DNA of 64,000 nucleotides. Origin: Novipirellula aureliae. Lineage in GTDB: Bacteria > Planctomycetota > Planctomycetia > Pirellulales > Pirellulaceae. This document shows, piece by piece, positions 17,511-26,348 of the stretch. The position numbers and the translations under genes are program-made. The stretch spans positions 1,263,132-1,327,131 of the forward strand of contig NZ_SJPY01000001.1 in assembly GCF_007860185.1 (NCBI RefSeq), given 5' to 3'. How positions within the stretch are numbered: the first letter of the stretch is position 1; each line of letters opens with the position of its first letter. The notes beneath the pieces were generated by a model. The model was not told the origin of the DNA, ran no database searches, and saw only the letters and a list, made by a program, of their open reading frames with translations.

Positions 17511-17614
17511 AGCAGAATCCTGTAAATCGAGTATCGGGCTGAAGCAACCAAGCCCGCTTGCCGGTTCTGCACGCCTGCGTGTAGAATAGGCATAAGGCAA
17601 TGGAAAGGCAAGTG

Positions 17615-17675
17615 TCTGTTTCTTCCAGCCGCGGTTCGTCGTTGGATAGGTTGCGGCTGGAAGACACTGCCACAT
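17615..17675. repeat. Inverted repeat of the GGCTTCCAGCC family
   Basis: GTGTCTGTTTCTTCCAGCCGC and GCGGCTGGAAGACACTGCCAC face each other around a short spacer, forming a long imperfect hairpin between the divergent SdhB-like and cupin genes. These copies carry TTCTTCCAG instead of GGCTTCCAG. Confidence 0.6.
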
Positions 17676-17707
17676 CAAAATAGCTCTCTCTCAAAAAGGT
17701 AAATTGA

Positions 17708-18031
17708 ATGGCGATTCATCATGCACAAGCAGGCGAGGTTGTGTCCGTCCAACCGTTAGCCGGTGCATTGGCCCAGACGAAGACGACAACGCTCGTGAAG
17801 AGCGAGCATCTCGAAGTCCTTCGCTTGGTGTTACCGGCTGGCAAAGAGATTGCTGAGCATCAAGCGAAGGGCGACGTTACGATCCATTGTCTGGAAGGAC
17901 GCGTGACGTTTGACGTAGGCGGCAAGTCGATCGAAATCAGCCAAGGTGAGCTATTTTATTTACACGCAAAAGAGCCCCACAGCGTGCGTTCCATCGAGGA
18001 TTCGTCATTGTTAGTGACGTTTTCACTGTAA
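17708..18031 (+). CDS. Small cupin-domain protein
   Basis: A 107-residue single-domain cupin. The first cupin box has the form AGKEIAEHQAKGDVTIHCLEG and the second is near HAKEPHSV; metal-ligand histidines are present (H54-type in the first box and H in PHSV). Small cupins of this kind bind a metal and have diverse roles, including sensing and dioxygenation. It is divergent from the cbb3 operon. Its last few codons have been copied downstream within the 80-bp repeats. Confidence 0.8.
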   Translation: MAIHHAQAGEVVSVQPLAGALAQTKTTTLVKSEHLEVLRLVLPAGKEIAEHQAKGDVTIHCLEGRVTFDVGGKSIEISQGELFYLHAKEPHSVRSIEDSSLLVTFSL

Positions 18032-18275
18032 TCGTGGCCGGGGATTCGAGGCCCAGTTGTCGATTGAATCGTTTAACGCCAAGCCGATAGGCGACCGCGT
18101 TTTCACTGTAATTGTGGCCGGGGATTCTAGGCCCAGTTGTCGATTGAATCGTTTAACGCCAAGCCGATAGGCGACCGCGTTTTCACTGTAATTGTGGCCG
18201 GGGATTCTAGGCCCAGTTGTCAATTGAATCGTTTAACGCCAAGCCGATAGGCGACCGCGTTTTCAGCCATACCGA
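18021..18275. repeat. 80-bp tandem repeats with GTTTAACG REP elements, left of the RAYT gene
   Basis: Units start at 18021, 18101 and 18181 with a partial fourth at 18261. Each carries a copy of the cupin gene's last bases (TTTTCACTGTAA), a GGGGATTCTAGGCCC palindrome, and GTTTAACGCCAAGCCGATAG followed by GCGACCGCG. The GTTTAACG elements are in direct orientation at 18071, 18151 and 18231. The same element appears in the opposite orientation to the right of the transposase gene. Confidence 0.92.
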
Positions 18276-18351
18276 CGCCTATCCTCAATCATCGAACGAC
18301 TTTCGTCGGCCTTGATCGCGGATAAACTGTCGTTATGGGGAGGACTTCCGT

Positions 18352-18978
18352 ATGGTTCATGGATATCACATCGTCTTGCCGATGTATGGATTCTGGTTAC
18401 CAAACGATCCGCAAGGTTCTTGGTCGGACTTTGTTCGCCGCTGGGAGTTGGTTCGGTTTGGTCATGCAACGAAATCGATCCACCGCCGCGAGATTGAGGA
18501 ATTGACGCCGCAGGAAATCGTTGATCGAAATGCTGCGAGGGCGAGTTTGGCATATCCGGCGGTTTCAGTATCAGGCGAACAGGCTCTGAGCATTGCCAAC
18601 GGTTTCGCAAAGCACTGCGTCAAGAACAACTACACCATTTGGGCGTGTGCGATTCTTCCCGAGCACACTCACATGGTCATCGCCCGCCATACATTTAAGG
18701 TCGAGCAGATGGCAAATTTGTTGAAAGGTGCAGCCACGCGGCGGATCATTGCAGACGACAGGCATCCGCTGCAATCCTTTGCCAAACCAGGATCGCGACC
18801 ACCCCAGATGTGGGCAACGCATCTTTGGAAAACCTTTTTGGACAGCGAGCCTGCGATTGAGGAAGCAATTGCCTATGTCTGGGACAATCCGATGAAAGAA
18901 GACAAACCCAAGCAAACATGGAAGTTCGTTACGCCGTTTGCGGGACTCGGTGTCGGTGGTTGGGTCACCTATCACTAG
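18352..18978 (+). CDS. REP-associated tyrosine transposase (RAYT, Y1/HUH family)
   Basis: A 208-residue member of the IS200/IS605-like Y1 transposase superfamily, RAYT branch. The HUH metal-binding motif is H105-T-H107 in LPEHTHMV, and the likely nucleophile is Y175 in IAYVWDNP. GGGGAGGA lies about seven bases before the ATG, a strong ribosome site for this window. The family nicks and joins single-stranded DNA at REP palindromes. The gene sits between REP arrays in opposite orientations, as expected for a RAYT with its cognate repeats. The reading frame is intact, so it could be active. Confidence 0.88.
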   Translation: MVHGYHIVLPMYGFWLPNDPQGSWSDFVRRWELVRFGHATKSIHRREIEELTPQEIVDRNAARASLAYPAVSVSGEQALSIANGFAKHCVKNNYTIWACAILPEHTHMVIARHTFKVEQMANLLKGAATRRIIADDRHPLQSFAKPGSRPPQMWATHLWKTFLDSEPAIEEAIAYVWDNPMKEDKPKQTWKFVTPFAGLGVGGWVTYH

Positions 18979-18984
18979 CCGACT

Positions 18985-19216
18985 CGTTTAACGCCAAGCC
19001 GATAGGCGACCGCGTTTACCGAAAAGCCGACGCCTATCGGCTAGGCGTTAAACGAAAGCCGACGCCTATCGGCTAGGCGTTAAACGAAGAGCCGACGCCT
19101 ATTGGCTAAGCGTTAAACGAAAAGCCGACGCCTATCGGCTAGGCGTTAAACGAAGAGCCGACGCCTAGCCGATAGGCGTTAAACGAAAGCTAACGCCTAT
19201 TGGCTGGCGTTAAACG
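18985..19216. repeat. REP array right of the RAYT gene, inverted relative to the left array
   Basis: One direct GTTTAACGCCAAGCCGATAG copy at about 18986 is followed by five to six copies in the reverse sense with the form GACGCCTATCGGCTAGGCGT plus TAAACG, spaced about 35-40 bases apart. Several units contain a perfect stem CGCCTATCGG...AGGCG. One unit has its core flipped (CGCCTAGCCGATAGGCG). No gene lies between the transposase and the P450 gene. Confidence 0.92.
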
Positions 19217-19274
19217 ATTTATATTGCTGCGACTTTCGGGCCACAGTTACGTTTTATTCAAAAGGAAACATTAA

Positions 19275-20426
19275 ATGACACGGCAACCGGATTGGAATCC
19301 GAAATCAACCGAAGTACTTTACGACCAACGCGCGGCCTACGACAAGATGCGAAAAACGTGTCCGGTCGCCTATAGCGAGATGCTGGGTTGGTCGCTGTTT
19401 CGACATCAGGATATCCGTCGCGTGCTGGACGACCACGAGACGTTCAGCAGCAATGTGTCGCGGCATATTTCAGTACCCAACGGCATGGACCCGCCGGAAC
19501 ATACAAAGTTCCGCAAACTCATCGAACCCTTGTTTCGCCCCGAACCCATGGCGGCTTTCGAGCCCAAATGTCGTGCGATTACCGGTACGTTGTTCGACTC
19601 GCTCTTGGCCCGCACCAATGTCGAGTTCCTGTTCGAATTTGCTCGCCCGTTTGCCGTGCGGACCCAGTGCGAATCGGTCGGTTGGCACGAAAGCATGTAT
19701 GAGCCGCTGCGGGATTGGACACGAAAGAACCAAGAGGCCACTTTCGCACAAAACCGCAACGAGATGAAACGGATCGCCGAGGAGTTCGAAGGTTTTGTCG
19801 CAGAGTTACTCGATCAGCGTCGGCGGAACCCCACGACCGATGAGCACGACGTGATCACCAGTCTACTGGAGGCCCGAGTCGATGATCGACCACTTCGCAA
19901 TGAGGAAATTGTTAGCATTTTGCGGAACTGGACAGTTGGCGAAATCGGGACCATCTCCGCTGCGATCGGGATTTTAGCTCACGCGCTGGCGACCCATCTC
20001 GACGTTCAAGAGAGACTTCGCGAGCAGCCGGATTTGATCCCTTCCGCGATTGAAGAAATCCTGCGGGCTCACGGGCCGCTGGTTGCCAATCGTCGCGTGA
20101 CGACATGCCCAGTGACAATGGGTGGTCGCAAAATCGAGGCGGGTGAGCGGATTTCAATGAACTGGATTTCCGCAAACCGCGATGAGCGGGTATTTGACGA
20201 TGCCGATCAGATCCGTTTGGATCGTGATCCGTCGGCCAATCTATTGTGGGGTGCAGGGATTCACGGTTGCCCCGGAGCACCATTGGCGCGATTGGAAATG
20301 CGAGTTGCAATCGAAGAGTTACTCAAGCGAACGACGCAAATCAAGCTGAACGAAAGGTATCCGGCAACCTTAGCAACGTTTCCCGCCAGTGGTTTTGCAA
20401 CGTTACCGGTCACGCTGCGGCGTTGA
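19275..20426 (+). CDS. Cytochrome P450
   Basis: A 383-residue soluble bacterial P450. The haem loop is WGAGIHGCPGAPLAR, with the Cys thiolate ligand and Trp in place of the usual Phe. The ExxR helix is present as EEILR. The I-helix segment GEIGTISAA differs from the usual A/G-G-x-D/E-T, since the acid-alcohol pair is shifted to E and T around Ile-Gly, which may matter for oxygen activation. No ferredoxin or reductase partner gene is adjacent. The substrate cannot be told from sequence. Confidence 0.9.
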   Translation: MTRQPDWNPKSTEVLYDQRAAYDKMRKTCPVAYSEMLGWSLFRHQDIRRVLDDHETFSSNVSRHISVPNGMDPPEHTKFRKLIEPLFRPEPMAAFEPKCRAITGTLFDSLLARTNVEFLFEFARPFAVRTQCESVGWHESMYEPLRDWTRKNQEATFAQNRNEMKRIAEEFEGFVAELLDQRRRNPTTDEHDVITSLLEARVDDRPLRNEEIVSILRNWTVGEIGTISAAIGILAHALATHLDVQERLREQPDLIPSAIEEILRAHGPLVANRRVTTCPVTMGGRKIEAGERISMNWISANRDERVFDDADQIRLDRDPSANLLWGAGIHGCPGAPLARLEMRVAIEELLKRTTQIKLNERYPATLATFPASGFATLPVTLRR

Positions 20427-20539
20427 ACAGCGTGGCTGTGGCTTCCAGCCGCAGTCCGAAACGGTGTGCTTCGGTGACTCCATCGATACCGCCGCCGATG
20501 ACGGACGACTACTCGTTGGAAACGAGAGAAGGATGACAC

Positions 20540-20919
20540 GGTGAGGATTCATGAAAGGTTGCAGTCGGGCTTGGACGTGCAAGCGAGCGAACGCAGCCTC
20601 GCACTCATCCGCATTCAGACGCTCCATCTCCGTCGCTCGACCGACAGGAATTAGAAAGAAGACCGACCACAACGCGATGTCGAGTTCACCGAACCGCTCG
20701 CCCATCGTTTCAATCTGATCGACGTTGGCTGGCGTTGGCATCGTGCGTGGCCGCATCTGTACCATCGACGCTAATCGCCATCCGTGAAATGCCTGCATCA
20801 CGAAGCCGACGAATCGATTCGCGATTCACCAGCGGCGTTGCACTCGGGGTGATCGAAACGTCGATGCCAGCGTCGACCGCGTATTCGATCCGTTCGTAGA
20901 TTGTCTTGAACTCGCGCAA
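20540..20919 (-). pseudogene. Radical SAM enzyme remnant, internally deleted and frameshifted
   Basis: Read right to left, 20919-20710 encodes VSITPSATPLVNRESIRRLR then GISRMAISVDGTDAATHD, a middle part of a radical SAM/SPASM-type protein. From about 20720 down to 20620 another frame gives ERFGELDIALWSVFFLIPVGR, a later part. The pieces are in different frames with sequence lost between, and the CxxxCxxC cluster motif and both ends are missing. The family resembles haem- or peptide-modifying radical SAM enzymes. It is clearly non-functional. Confidence 0.75.
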
Positions 20920-21184
20920 TCATACCGAAAAATCCAATGGTGAATGAATATCGTCCACGTACCTTACCATAACGTGCACCTTTGCGTATATTATAGGATG
21001 TAGTAGGAATTCTGCGGCGAAATGTCACCCATGCGTTCTTCCTGTTCTGCGGTCGTCTGTCCACCAAGAGTTGTTTTGCTTGCGACGGACAACACGACAA
21101 TCAACATCAAGGGCAGCCCCAGACATACTGGACAATCGGCTGCTTGGTTGTGGTCCCTCACATCTATTCAATTGGATCCATTTC

Positions 21185-22465
21185 ATGACGCATCGAGTTG
21201 TCATCATAGGCGGTGGATTTGGCGGACTGCATGCCGCGAAAAAGCTCAAGGATCCGGCGATTGCTGTGACGCTGATCGATCGTCGCAACTTCCATTTGTT
21301 CCAGCCGCTTCTTTACCAAGTCGCCACTGGCGGGTTGTCGCCTGCGAACATTGCATCGCCGTTAAGGGCGATCCTGCGAAAGCAGAAGAATGTCGACATC
21401 GTTCTCGGTGAAGCGATCGATATCGACTGCGTCCAAAAACAAGTGGTTCTTCGCGATCGCCGGATATCGTACGACTCGTTAATTGTTGCCAGCGGCGCAC
21501 ACCACGACTACTTTGGGCATCCCCAGTGGGAACCTTTTGCGCCTGGCCTAAAGACGGTCGAGGATGCGACAGAAATCCGTAGGCGAATTTTGTCGGCACT
21601 TGAAACCGCAGAATTGTCAACCGACGATGATCTGATCGCACGCTGTTTGACGTTTGTGGTCGTGGGCGGTGGCCCGACGGGTGTCGAGTTAGCTGGCGCA
21701 CTGGGCGAATTAACCCGGCGAACCTTGAGAGACAACTTTCGACGCATCGACGCCAGTAGTGCGAAGATTCTGCTAATCGAGGGCGAAGATCGAGTTTTAC
21801 CAATGTACTCGCCCGATTTATCCGAAACCGCAAAACAATCACTACAGCGTTTAGGCGTCAGCGTGCTATGCAATGCGAGAGTAACCGAGGTGAACGCGAA
21901 GGGAGTCCAAGTCCAGTTTGCTGATGCAACCCAAGAGATTCCCGCGAAAACGGTGTTGTGGGGCGCCGGCGTGCGAGCATCGAGACTCGGCAAAGTGATC
22001 GCTGAATCGACGAACGCTCAACTCGATCGTAGCGGTCGTGTGATTGTAGAAAGCGATTGTACGATCTCAGACCATCGAGAAATGTTTGTCATCGGCGACT
22101 TGGCTGCATTTGAAGACGAACGAAGGAACCAGCTTCCAGGCGTCGCACCGGTGGCGATTCAGCAAGGCAGGTACGTTGCCGGCCTGATCCGAGACCGGTT
22201 AAACGGAAAAGCGACAAAACCGTTCGTTTATCGAGATCACGGAAAAATGTCGACGATTGGCCGAGCGGCGGCCGTAGCCGAAATCGGCTCTTGGCACCTC
22301 ACCGGTTTCGTTGCTTGGGTGGCTTGGTTGCTCGTCCATCTGATGCAGCTCGTCGGGTTCGAGAACCGCGTGCTTGTTCTTATTCAATGGGCGGGAAACT
22401 ACTTCACGCGAAACCGAGCGGCGCGGTTGATTACTCAAACGGAGAACGCAGGGGGCAACGATTGA
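21185..22465 (+). CDS. ndh: Type II NADH:quinone oxidoreductase (NDH-2)
   Basis: A 426-residue flavoprotein. FAD binding is shown by VIIGGGFGGLHAAKKL at the N-terminus, NAD(H) binding by VVVGGGPTGVELAGAL near the middle, and the late FAD motif by VIGDLAAFED. The C-terminal part holds a hydrophobic/amphipathic region (AWVAWLLVHLMQLVGF) that attaches the enzyme to the membrane. NDH-2 passes electrons from NADH to quinone without proton pumping. I start at ATG 21185; upstream codons lack the dinucleotide fold. Confidence 0.92.
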   Translation: MTHRVVIIGGGFGGLHAAKKLKDPAIAVTLIDRRNFHLFQPLLYQVATGGLSPANIASPLRAILRKQKNVDIVLGEAIDIDCVQKQVVLRDRRISYDSLIVASGAHHDYFGHPQWEPFAPGLKTVEDATEIRRRILSALETAELSTDDDLIARCLTFVVVGGGPTGVELAGALGELTRRTLRDNFRRIDASSAKILLIEGEDRVLPMYSPDLSETAKQSLQRLGVSVLCNARVTEVNAKGVQVQFADATQEIPAKTVLWGAGVRASRLGKVIAESTNAQLDRSGRVIVESDCTISDHREMFVIGDLAAFEDERRNQLPGVAPVAIQQGRYVAGLIRDRLNGKATKPFVYRDHGKMSTIGRAAAVAEIGSWHLTGFVAWVAWLLVHLMQLVGFENRVLVLIQWAGNYFTRNRAARLITQTENAGGND

Positions 22466-22540
22466 AAAAGTTGAAATGAAAACTGCAAAATGCAAATTGT
22501 GTTTGCGATTGTCCAACATCTATCTATTTGTAGTTCTCCG
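22466..22540. other. Short sequence resembling the DNA before the four-helix-bundle remnant
   Basis: ATTGAAAAAGTTGAAATGAA and then CTGCAAAATGCAAA here match, with few changes, the sequence at 34405-34441 (TTGAAAAAGTTAAAATGAGA, GCAAAATGCAAAATGA). At 34.4 kb it leads into an intervening-protein-like remnant; here nothing recognisable follows. It may be the leftover of a similar insertion. Confidence 0.35.
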
Positions 22541-22665
22541 TTCTCAATTTCCAATGATCGAACCCATCCGCAATGCTTCCATCAGCCCACGGCAGGGAGC
22601 AAAACATAGCAAAACATCACGGAATTATTCCCGTACGCCTGCATCGACGAGTGCGCGACTGATTC

Positions 22666-22857
22666 TCAACGATTCTTCGATTCATTGCGACGATACGTTC
22701 GATGCTCCGATGTATCAATTGTCGTGAAGCCGCGATCGATCAAGTCATCCAGCATAGCGAAAGACGCTTGTTCATTGAGTGTCCAGCCAAAGACACAGCC
22801 ACCGAACACGATTGGCGAGATTTGCAAATCGGTCTTTCCAAGTTGTTTCGTTTTCAT
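22666..22857 (-). pseudogene. Aldo/keto reductase N-terminal fragment
   Basis: The 63 codons give the standard start of an aldo/keto reductase: MKTKQLGKTDLQISPIVFGG and then DDLIDRGFTTIDTSE. The frame ends soon after, before the catalytic Tyr and Lys regions, in unrelated residues. The remaining 80 percent of the gene is absent. A truncated relic in the decayed stretch between 20.5 and 23.8 kb. Confidence 0.8.
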
Positions 22858-22907
22858 GAAATTTCCTTTTTGTTAATCGCATCATCAGGGATCAGTCGGC
22901 ATAACTC

Positions 22908-22971
22908 GTTTAACGTCTAGCCGAAGGCATCGACTCTTCCGTAAACGGTCGCCTACAGCTTGTCGTTAAAC
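22908..22971. repeat. Double GTTTAACG element (inverted pair)
   Basis: Begins GTTTAACGTCTAGCCGAAGG and ends GCCTACAGCTTGTCGTTAAA-C. The ends are inverted repeats of GTTTAACG, as in the 7531-7599 element, and the inside is more diverged. It belongs to the RAYT-type repeat family. Confidence 0.7.
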
Positions 22972-23108
22972 GATAAGCCGAGACGGAACGATTCAATCGA
23001 CATCCTCCCTAGGGAGGATGAAGTTGTTTGTCGCCGCCATTGCATCCTGCATGCCGACGCATAGAATGGAAGTGTCGCCCATTTCCTTGATGATGGAAGG
23101 AGTCAGCC

Positions 23109-23752
23109 ATGAGCATTGCGTACGATTTACCGACCGCAACGAAGCTCGATCCTGCCGAGCTGAACGATTGGTATGCGTCGCTCGATAGTGTTGCAGCGCG
23201 TTCTAATTCTGTGTGTATACCTGAACTACTTTCCGCGTTGCAGTCGCGGTCAAAGAGCTATGGCACTGGAATACCTAGCCCGATAACGACGCCCTATGTC
23301 AATACAATTCCGGTCGATCAGCAGGCCGCCTATCCTGGCGATCTTCCGCTCGAAAAACGGGTTCGCAACTTGATCCGCTGGAACGCGATGCTCTGGCGGT
23401 CGATCGCGACAATGCTTTGCATCCGGATCGGCCAAAACGCCAAAGCTATCTCGAAGAGATGCTTGATGGAATGAATGGCCCGGTGATTGCAGTGACCGAC
23501 TACATCAAACGGGTGCCTGATCAAATTCCTCAATGGGTGCCGGGCCAGTACATAATGCTGGGGACCGATGGTTTCGGACGCAGTGATACTCGGGAAGCGC
23601 TGCGACGCCACTTCGAGGTGGATGCAGAGCATATCGCTTACGCTGCCCTGAGAGCGTTTTCCAAGTCGTTTGATTTTGAGCCAGCAAGACTTTCCAGCGC
23701 GATGGACATACTAAACATTGATCCGCAAAGCATCGACCCAGCGCCAGCATAG
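23109..23752 (+). pseudogene. Internally deleted, frameshifted AceE-type pyruvate dehydrogenase E1
   Basis: The 5' part (23109 to about 23405) encodes the start of a homodimeric E1: TPYVNTIPVDQQAAYPGDLP and RVRNLIRWNAMLWR. The 3' part (about 23405-23752), in another frame, encodes the extreme C-terminus: GPVIAVTDYIKRVPDQIPQW and LGTDGFGRSDTREALRRHFE. Roughly 700 residues between them, including the thiamine diphosphate site, are missing. GGAAGGAG sits before the ATG, so the original promoter end survives. Not functional as E1. Confidence 0.85.
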
Positions 23753-23761
23753 GAAGAGTAC

Positions 23762-24104
23762 GTGGCTGTGGCTTCCAGCCGCAGTTGCCATGGGGAAGAG
23801 GACGGCGGCTAGAAGCCACAGTCACGTTTAGAGAACACTAGCAAACCAACCACCTAACACGAGGCTAGACGATGTTGACGAACGTACAACTAATCAAAAA
23901 ACACGTCATCGCTACTCGTCGGCATGAAGGTCAACGAGGACAACATCCGTAGCGAAGAGTTTTCGGGTTATTGAGAACGATGCCCCTGCTTTGTTTAACG
24001 ATGAGCCGCAGGCGTAGGCGGATGCCGCAAAACGCGGTCGCCTATCGGCTTGGCGTTAAACGAGTAATGACAAAACGCGGTCGCCTATCGGCTTGGCGTT
24101 AAAC
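23762..24104. repeat. Repeat-filled intergenic region before ovoA
   Basis: About 23762-23825 is an inverted pair of GTGGCTGTGGCTTCCAGCCGCAG copies. From 23993 to 24104 there is a GTTTAACG-bounded double element (23993-24061) plus an added third half (to 24104) with GCGGTCGCCTATCGGCTTGG. No gene is visible between 23753 and 24126. Confidence 0.8.
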
Positions 24105-24126
24105 GAGTTATGACAAGGAACCAAAC

Positions 24127-26286
24127 ATGAATTTGCAAACAGACGTATGTGTGACGACGAGGTCGGGGGACAGCGCACCGGTGGTTACCAAGACTCCGCT
24201 CCTCGATGTGGGCGACGTCGAACCCAAACGCCAGGAAATCCTGGACTACTTTCATCACACGTTCACGTTGTATGAAAGTCTGTTCGAGTGTCTGGCCAGT
24301 GAGGAGGCTTTTTACACTCGTGCCAATCGTTTGCGGCATCCGTTGATCTTCTACTATGGTCATACGGCAGTCTTTTTTATCAACAAATTAAACGTCGCAA
24401 ACTGGATCACTACGCGGATTGATCCTCGGCTTGAATCCAGTTTGGCGGTCGGCGTGGATGAAATGTCTTGGGACGATCTGAACGAAGACCATTTCGACTG
24501 GCCTCGTCCCACACAGGTCAAGGCTTATCGGGACAAAACGCGTGACACTGTAGATCGCTTCATCCGCCAGTGCGATTTCGAAATGCCGATCGACTGGAAC
24601 AGTCCACTATGGATCATTTTGATGGGGATCGAACACGAACGTATCCACTTAGAAACGTCTTCGGTCTTGATTCGCGAGCTGCCGATCGATCTGGTACACG
24701 ACCACCCAGTTTGGGGCAACGTTTGTCGCAGGTCGGGAGCGGCTCCTAAGAATCGGTTGATTCCTGTGCGCGGCGGCGTGCTGGAATTGGGAAAAGCGAA
24801 ATCGAACCCAATCTACGGCTGGGATGTCGAGTACGGCTTCGACCGCCAAGAAGTCCAACCGTTCGCCGCATCCCAATACCTTGTTTCCAATCAAGAATTT
24901 CGTGATTTTATCGAATCGGGCGGGTATCAGAAGCAACGGTATTGGACTCCCGAAGGCAAACGCTGGCTAGAATTCAGCCAGGCAACGCATCCTGTTTATT
25001 GGATCAAAAACGATGGTGGATTTCGATATCGGTCGATGTTGAGAGTGATTGATATGCCGTGGAACTGGCCCGCCGAAATCAACTACCTGGAAGCGAAAGC
25101 CTTCTGCAATTGGAAATCGGAAGTCACCGGGCTGGGTCTTCGGATGCCGACCGAAGCGGAATGGTATCAGCTAAGGAACGAGCTTGAAACCGATCAACCT
25201 TATTGGGATCGTGCGCCGGGGAATATCAACTTGGAATTTGAAATGTCCTGTTGTCCCGTCGACCGTCATCAATTCCAAGACGGATTCTGTGACATCATCG
25301 GAAACGTCTGGCAGTGGACCGAGACTCCGATTGATGGCTACGACGGATATGAAGTCCACCGAGCCTACGACGATTTCTCGACCCCGACGTTTGACGGCAT
25401 GCACAACGTCTTCAAGGGCGGGGCGTGGATATCGACCGGTAACGAAGCAACGAAAGGCGCTCGTTTTGCGTTCCGGCGGCACTTCTTCCAATCCGCTGGA
25501 CTGCGCTATGTCGAAGCGGAGCCATTACCGGAAATTGAGTTAAACGTGTATGAAACCGATCAAATGATCTCCAAGTATCTCGACGCACACTACGGCGAAC
25601 CAAATCTCGGGGTTAAGAATTTCCCCGTGGCCTGTGTTCAGCACATCCGCCCACTCGTTAACGGTCGTCAGACCCAGCGGGCATTGGATATCGGCTGCGC
25701 GAGCGGCCGCGCGTCGTTCGAGCTAGCGACGGTTTTCGATCATGTCGATGCCGTTGATTTTTCGGCTCGGCTCATTGAGGCACCGGCGAATCTACAGAGG
25801 TTGGGGAGACAACGATACGTTGTCTGTGACGAAGGAGAATTGTCTCTCTATCGCGAGATACGGTTAGACGACTTAGTTAGATATGAAGAAATCAAAGATC
25901 GAGTGACCTTCATGCAAGGCGATGCGTGTAACCTGCCGGAGAAGTTCAATGATTACGATCTCGTTTTCGCTGGTAACTTGTTGGAACGACTTTATGATCC
26001 TGCTCAGTTTTTGGAACGGATTAAAATTCGAATTCGAGTGGGTGGTTTGCTCGTGTTAGCATCAACCTATACGTGGCAGGAAGCCTACACGCCGCGCGAT
26101 AAATGGCTCGGTGGATTCAAAGCCGCGACTGGCGAAAACTATCACACCTTGCAAGGGATTTCCGAGCTGCTTGAGCCGCAATTTCAGATGCTTGGCGAAC
26201 CAACGGAGATTCCGTTTGTGATTCGAGAATCAGCACGTAAATATCAATATGGCGTTTCAGAATTGAGCGTGTGGCACCGACTCTAG
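24127..26286 (+). CDS. ovoA: OvoA: 5-histidylcysteine sulfoxide synthase fused to 4-mercaptohistidine N-methyltransferase
   Basis: A 719-residue bifunctional ovothiol biosynthesis enzyme. The N-terminal DinB-like part carries the iron-binding H170-x3-H174-x-E176 motif in GIEHERIHLE, with H79 in YYGHT as a further candidate ligand. A formylglycine-enzyme-like sulfatase-modifying domain follows (about 215-475: RMPTEAEW, GNVWQWTETP, FKGGAWIST). From about 500 there is a SAM methyltransferase with LDIGCASGRASFELA. It couples cysteine to the C5 of histidine using oxygen, and the last domain N-methylates the thiol product. The PLP lyase OvoB is not in the window. Confidence 0.93.
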   Translation: MNLQTDVCVTTRSGDSAPVVTKTPLLDVGDVEPKRQEILDYFHHTFTLYESLFECLASEEAFYTRANRLRHPLIFYYGHTAVFFINKLNVANWITTRIDPRLESSLAVGVDEMSWDDLNEDHFDWPRPTQVKAYRDKTRDTVDRFIRQCDFEMPIDWNSPLWIILMGIEHERIHLETSSVLIRELPIDLVHDHPVWGNVCRRSGAAPKNRLIPVRGGVLELGKAKSNPIYGWDVEYGFDRQEVQPFAASQYLVSNQEFRDFIESGGYQKQRYWTPEGKRWLEFSQATHPVYWIKNDGGFRYRSMLRVIDMPWNWPAEINYLEAKAFCNWKSEVTGLGLRMPTEAEWYQLRNELETDQPYWDRAPGNINLEFEMSCCPVDRHQFQDGFCDIIGNVWQWTETPIDGYDGYEVHRAYDDFSTPTFDGMHNVFKGGAWISTGNEATKGARFAFRRHFFQSAGLRYVEAEPLPEIELNVYETDQMISKYLDAHYGEPNLGVKNFPVACVQHIRPLVNGRQTQRALDIGCASGRASFELATVFDHVDAVDFSARLIEAPANLQRLGRQRYVVCDEGELSLYREIRLDDLVRYEEIKDRVTFMQGDACNLPEKFNDYDLVFAGNLLERLYDPAQFLERIKIRIRVGGLLVLASTYTWQEAYTPRDKWLGGFKAATGENYHTLQGISELLEPQFQMLGEPTEIPFVIRESARKYQYGVSELSVWHRL

Positions 26287-26348
26287 GCAGCTTAAACGCT
26301 GTTTGAGTGACGGTTATTCGATCATCTTTTGTGTTGCAATCGCATCCT

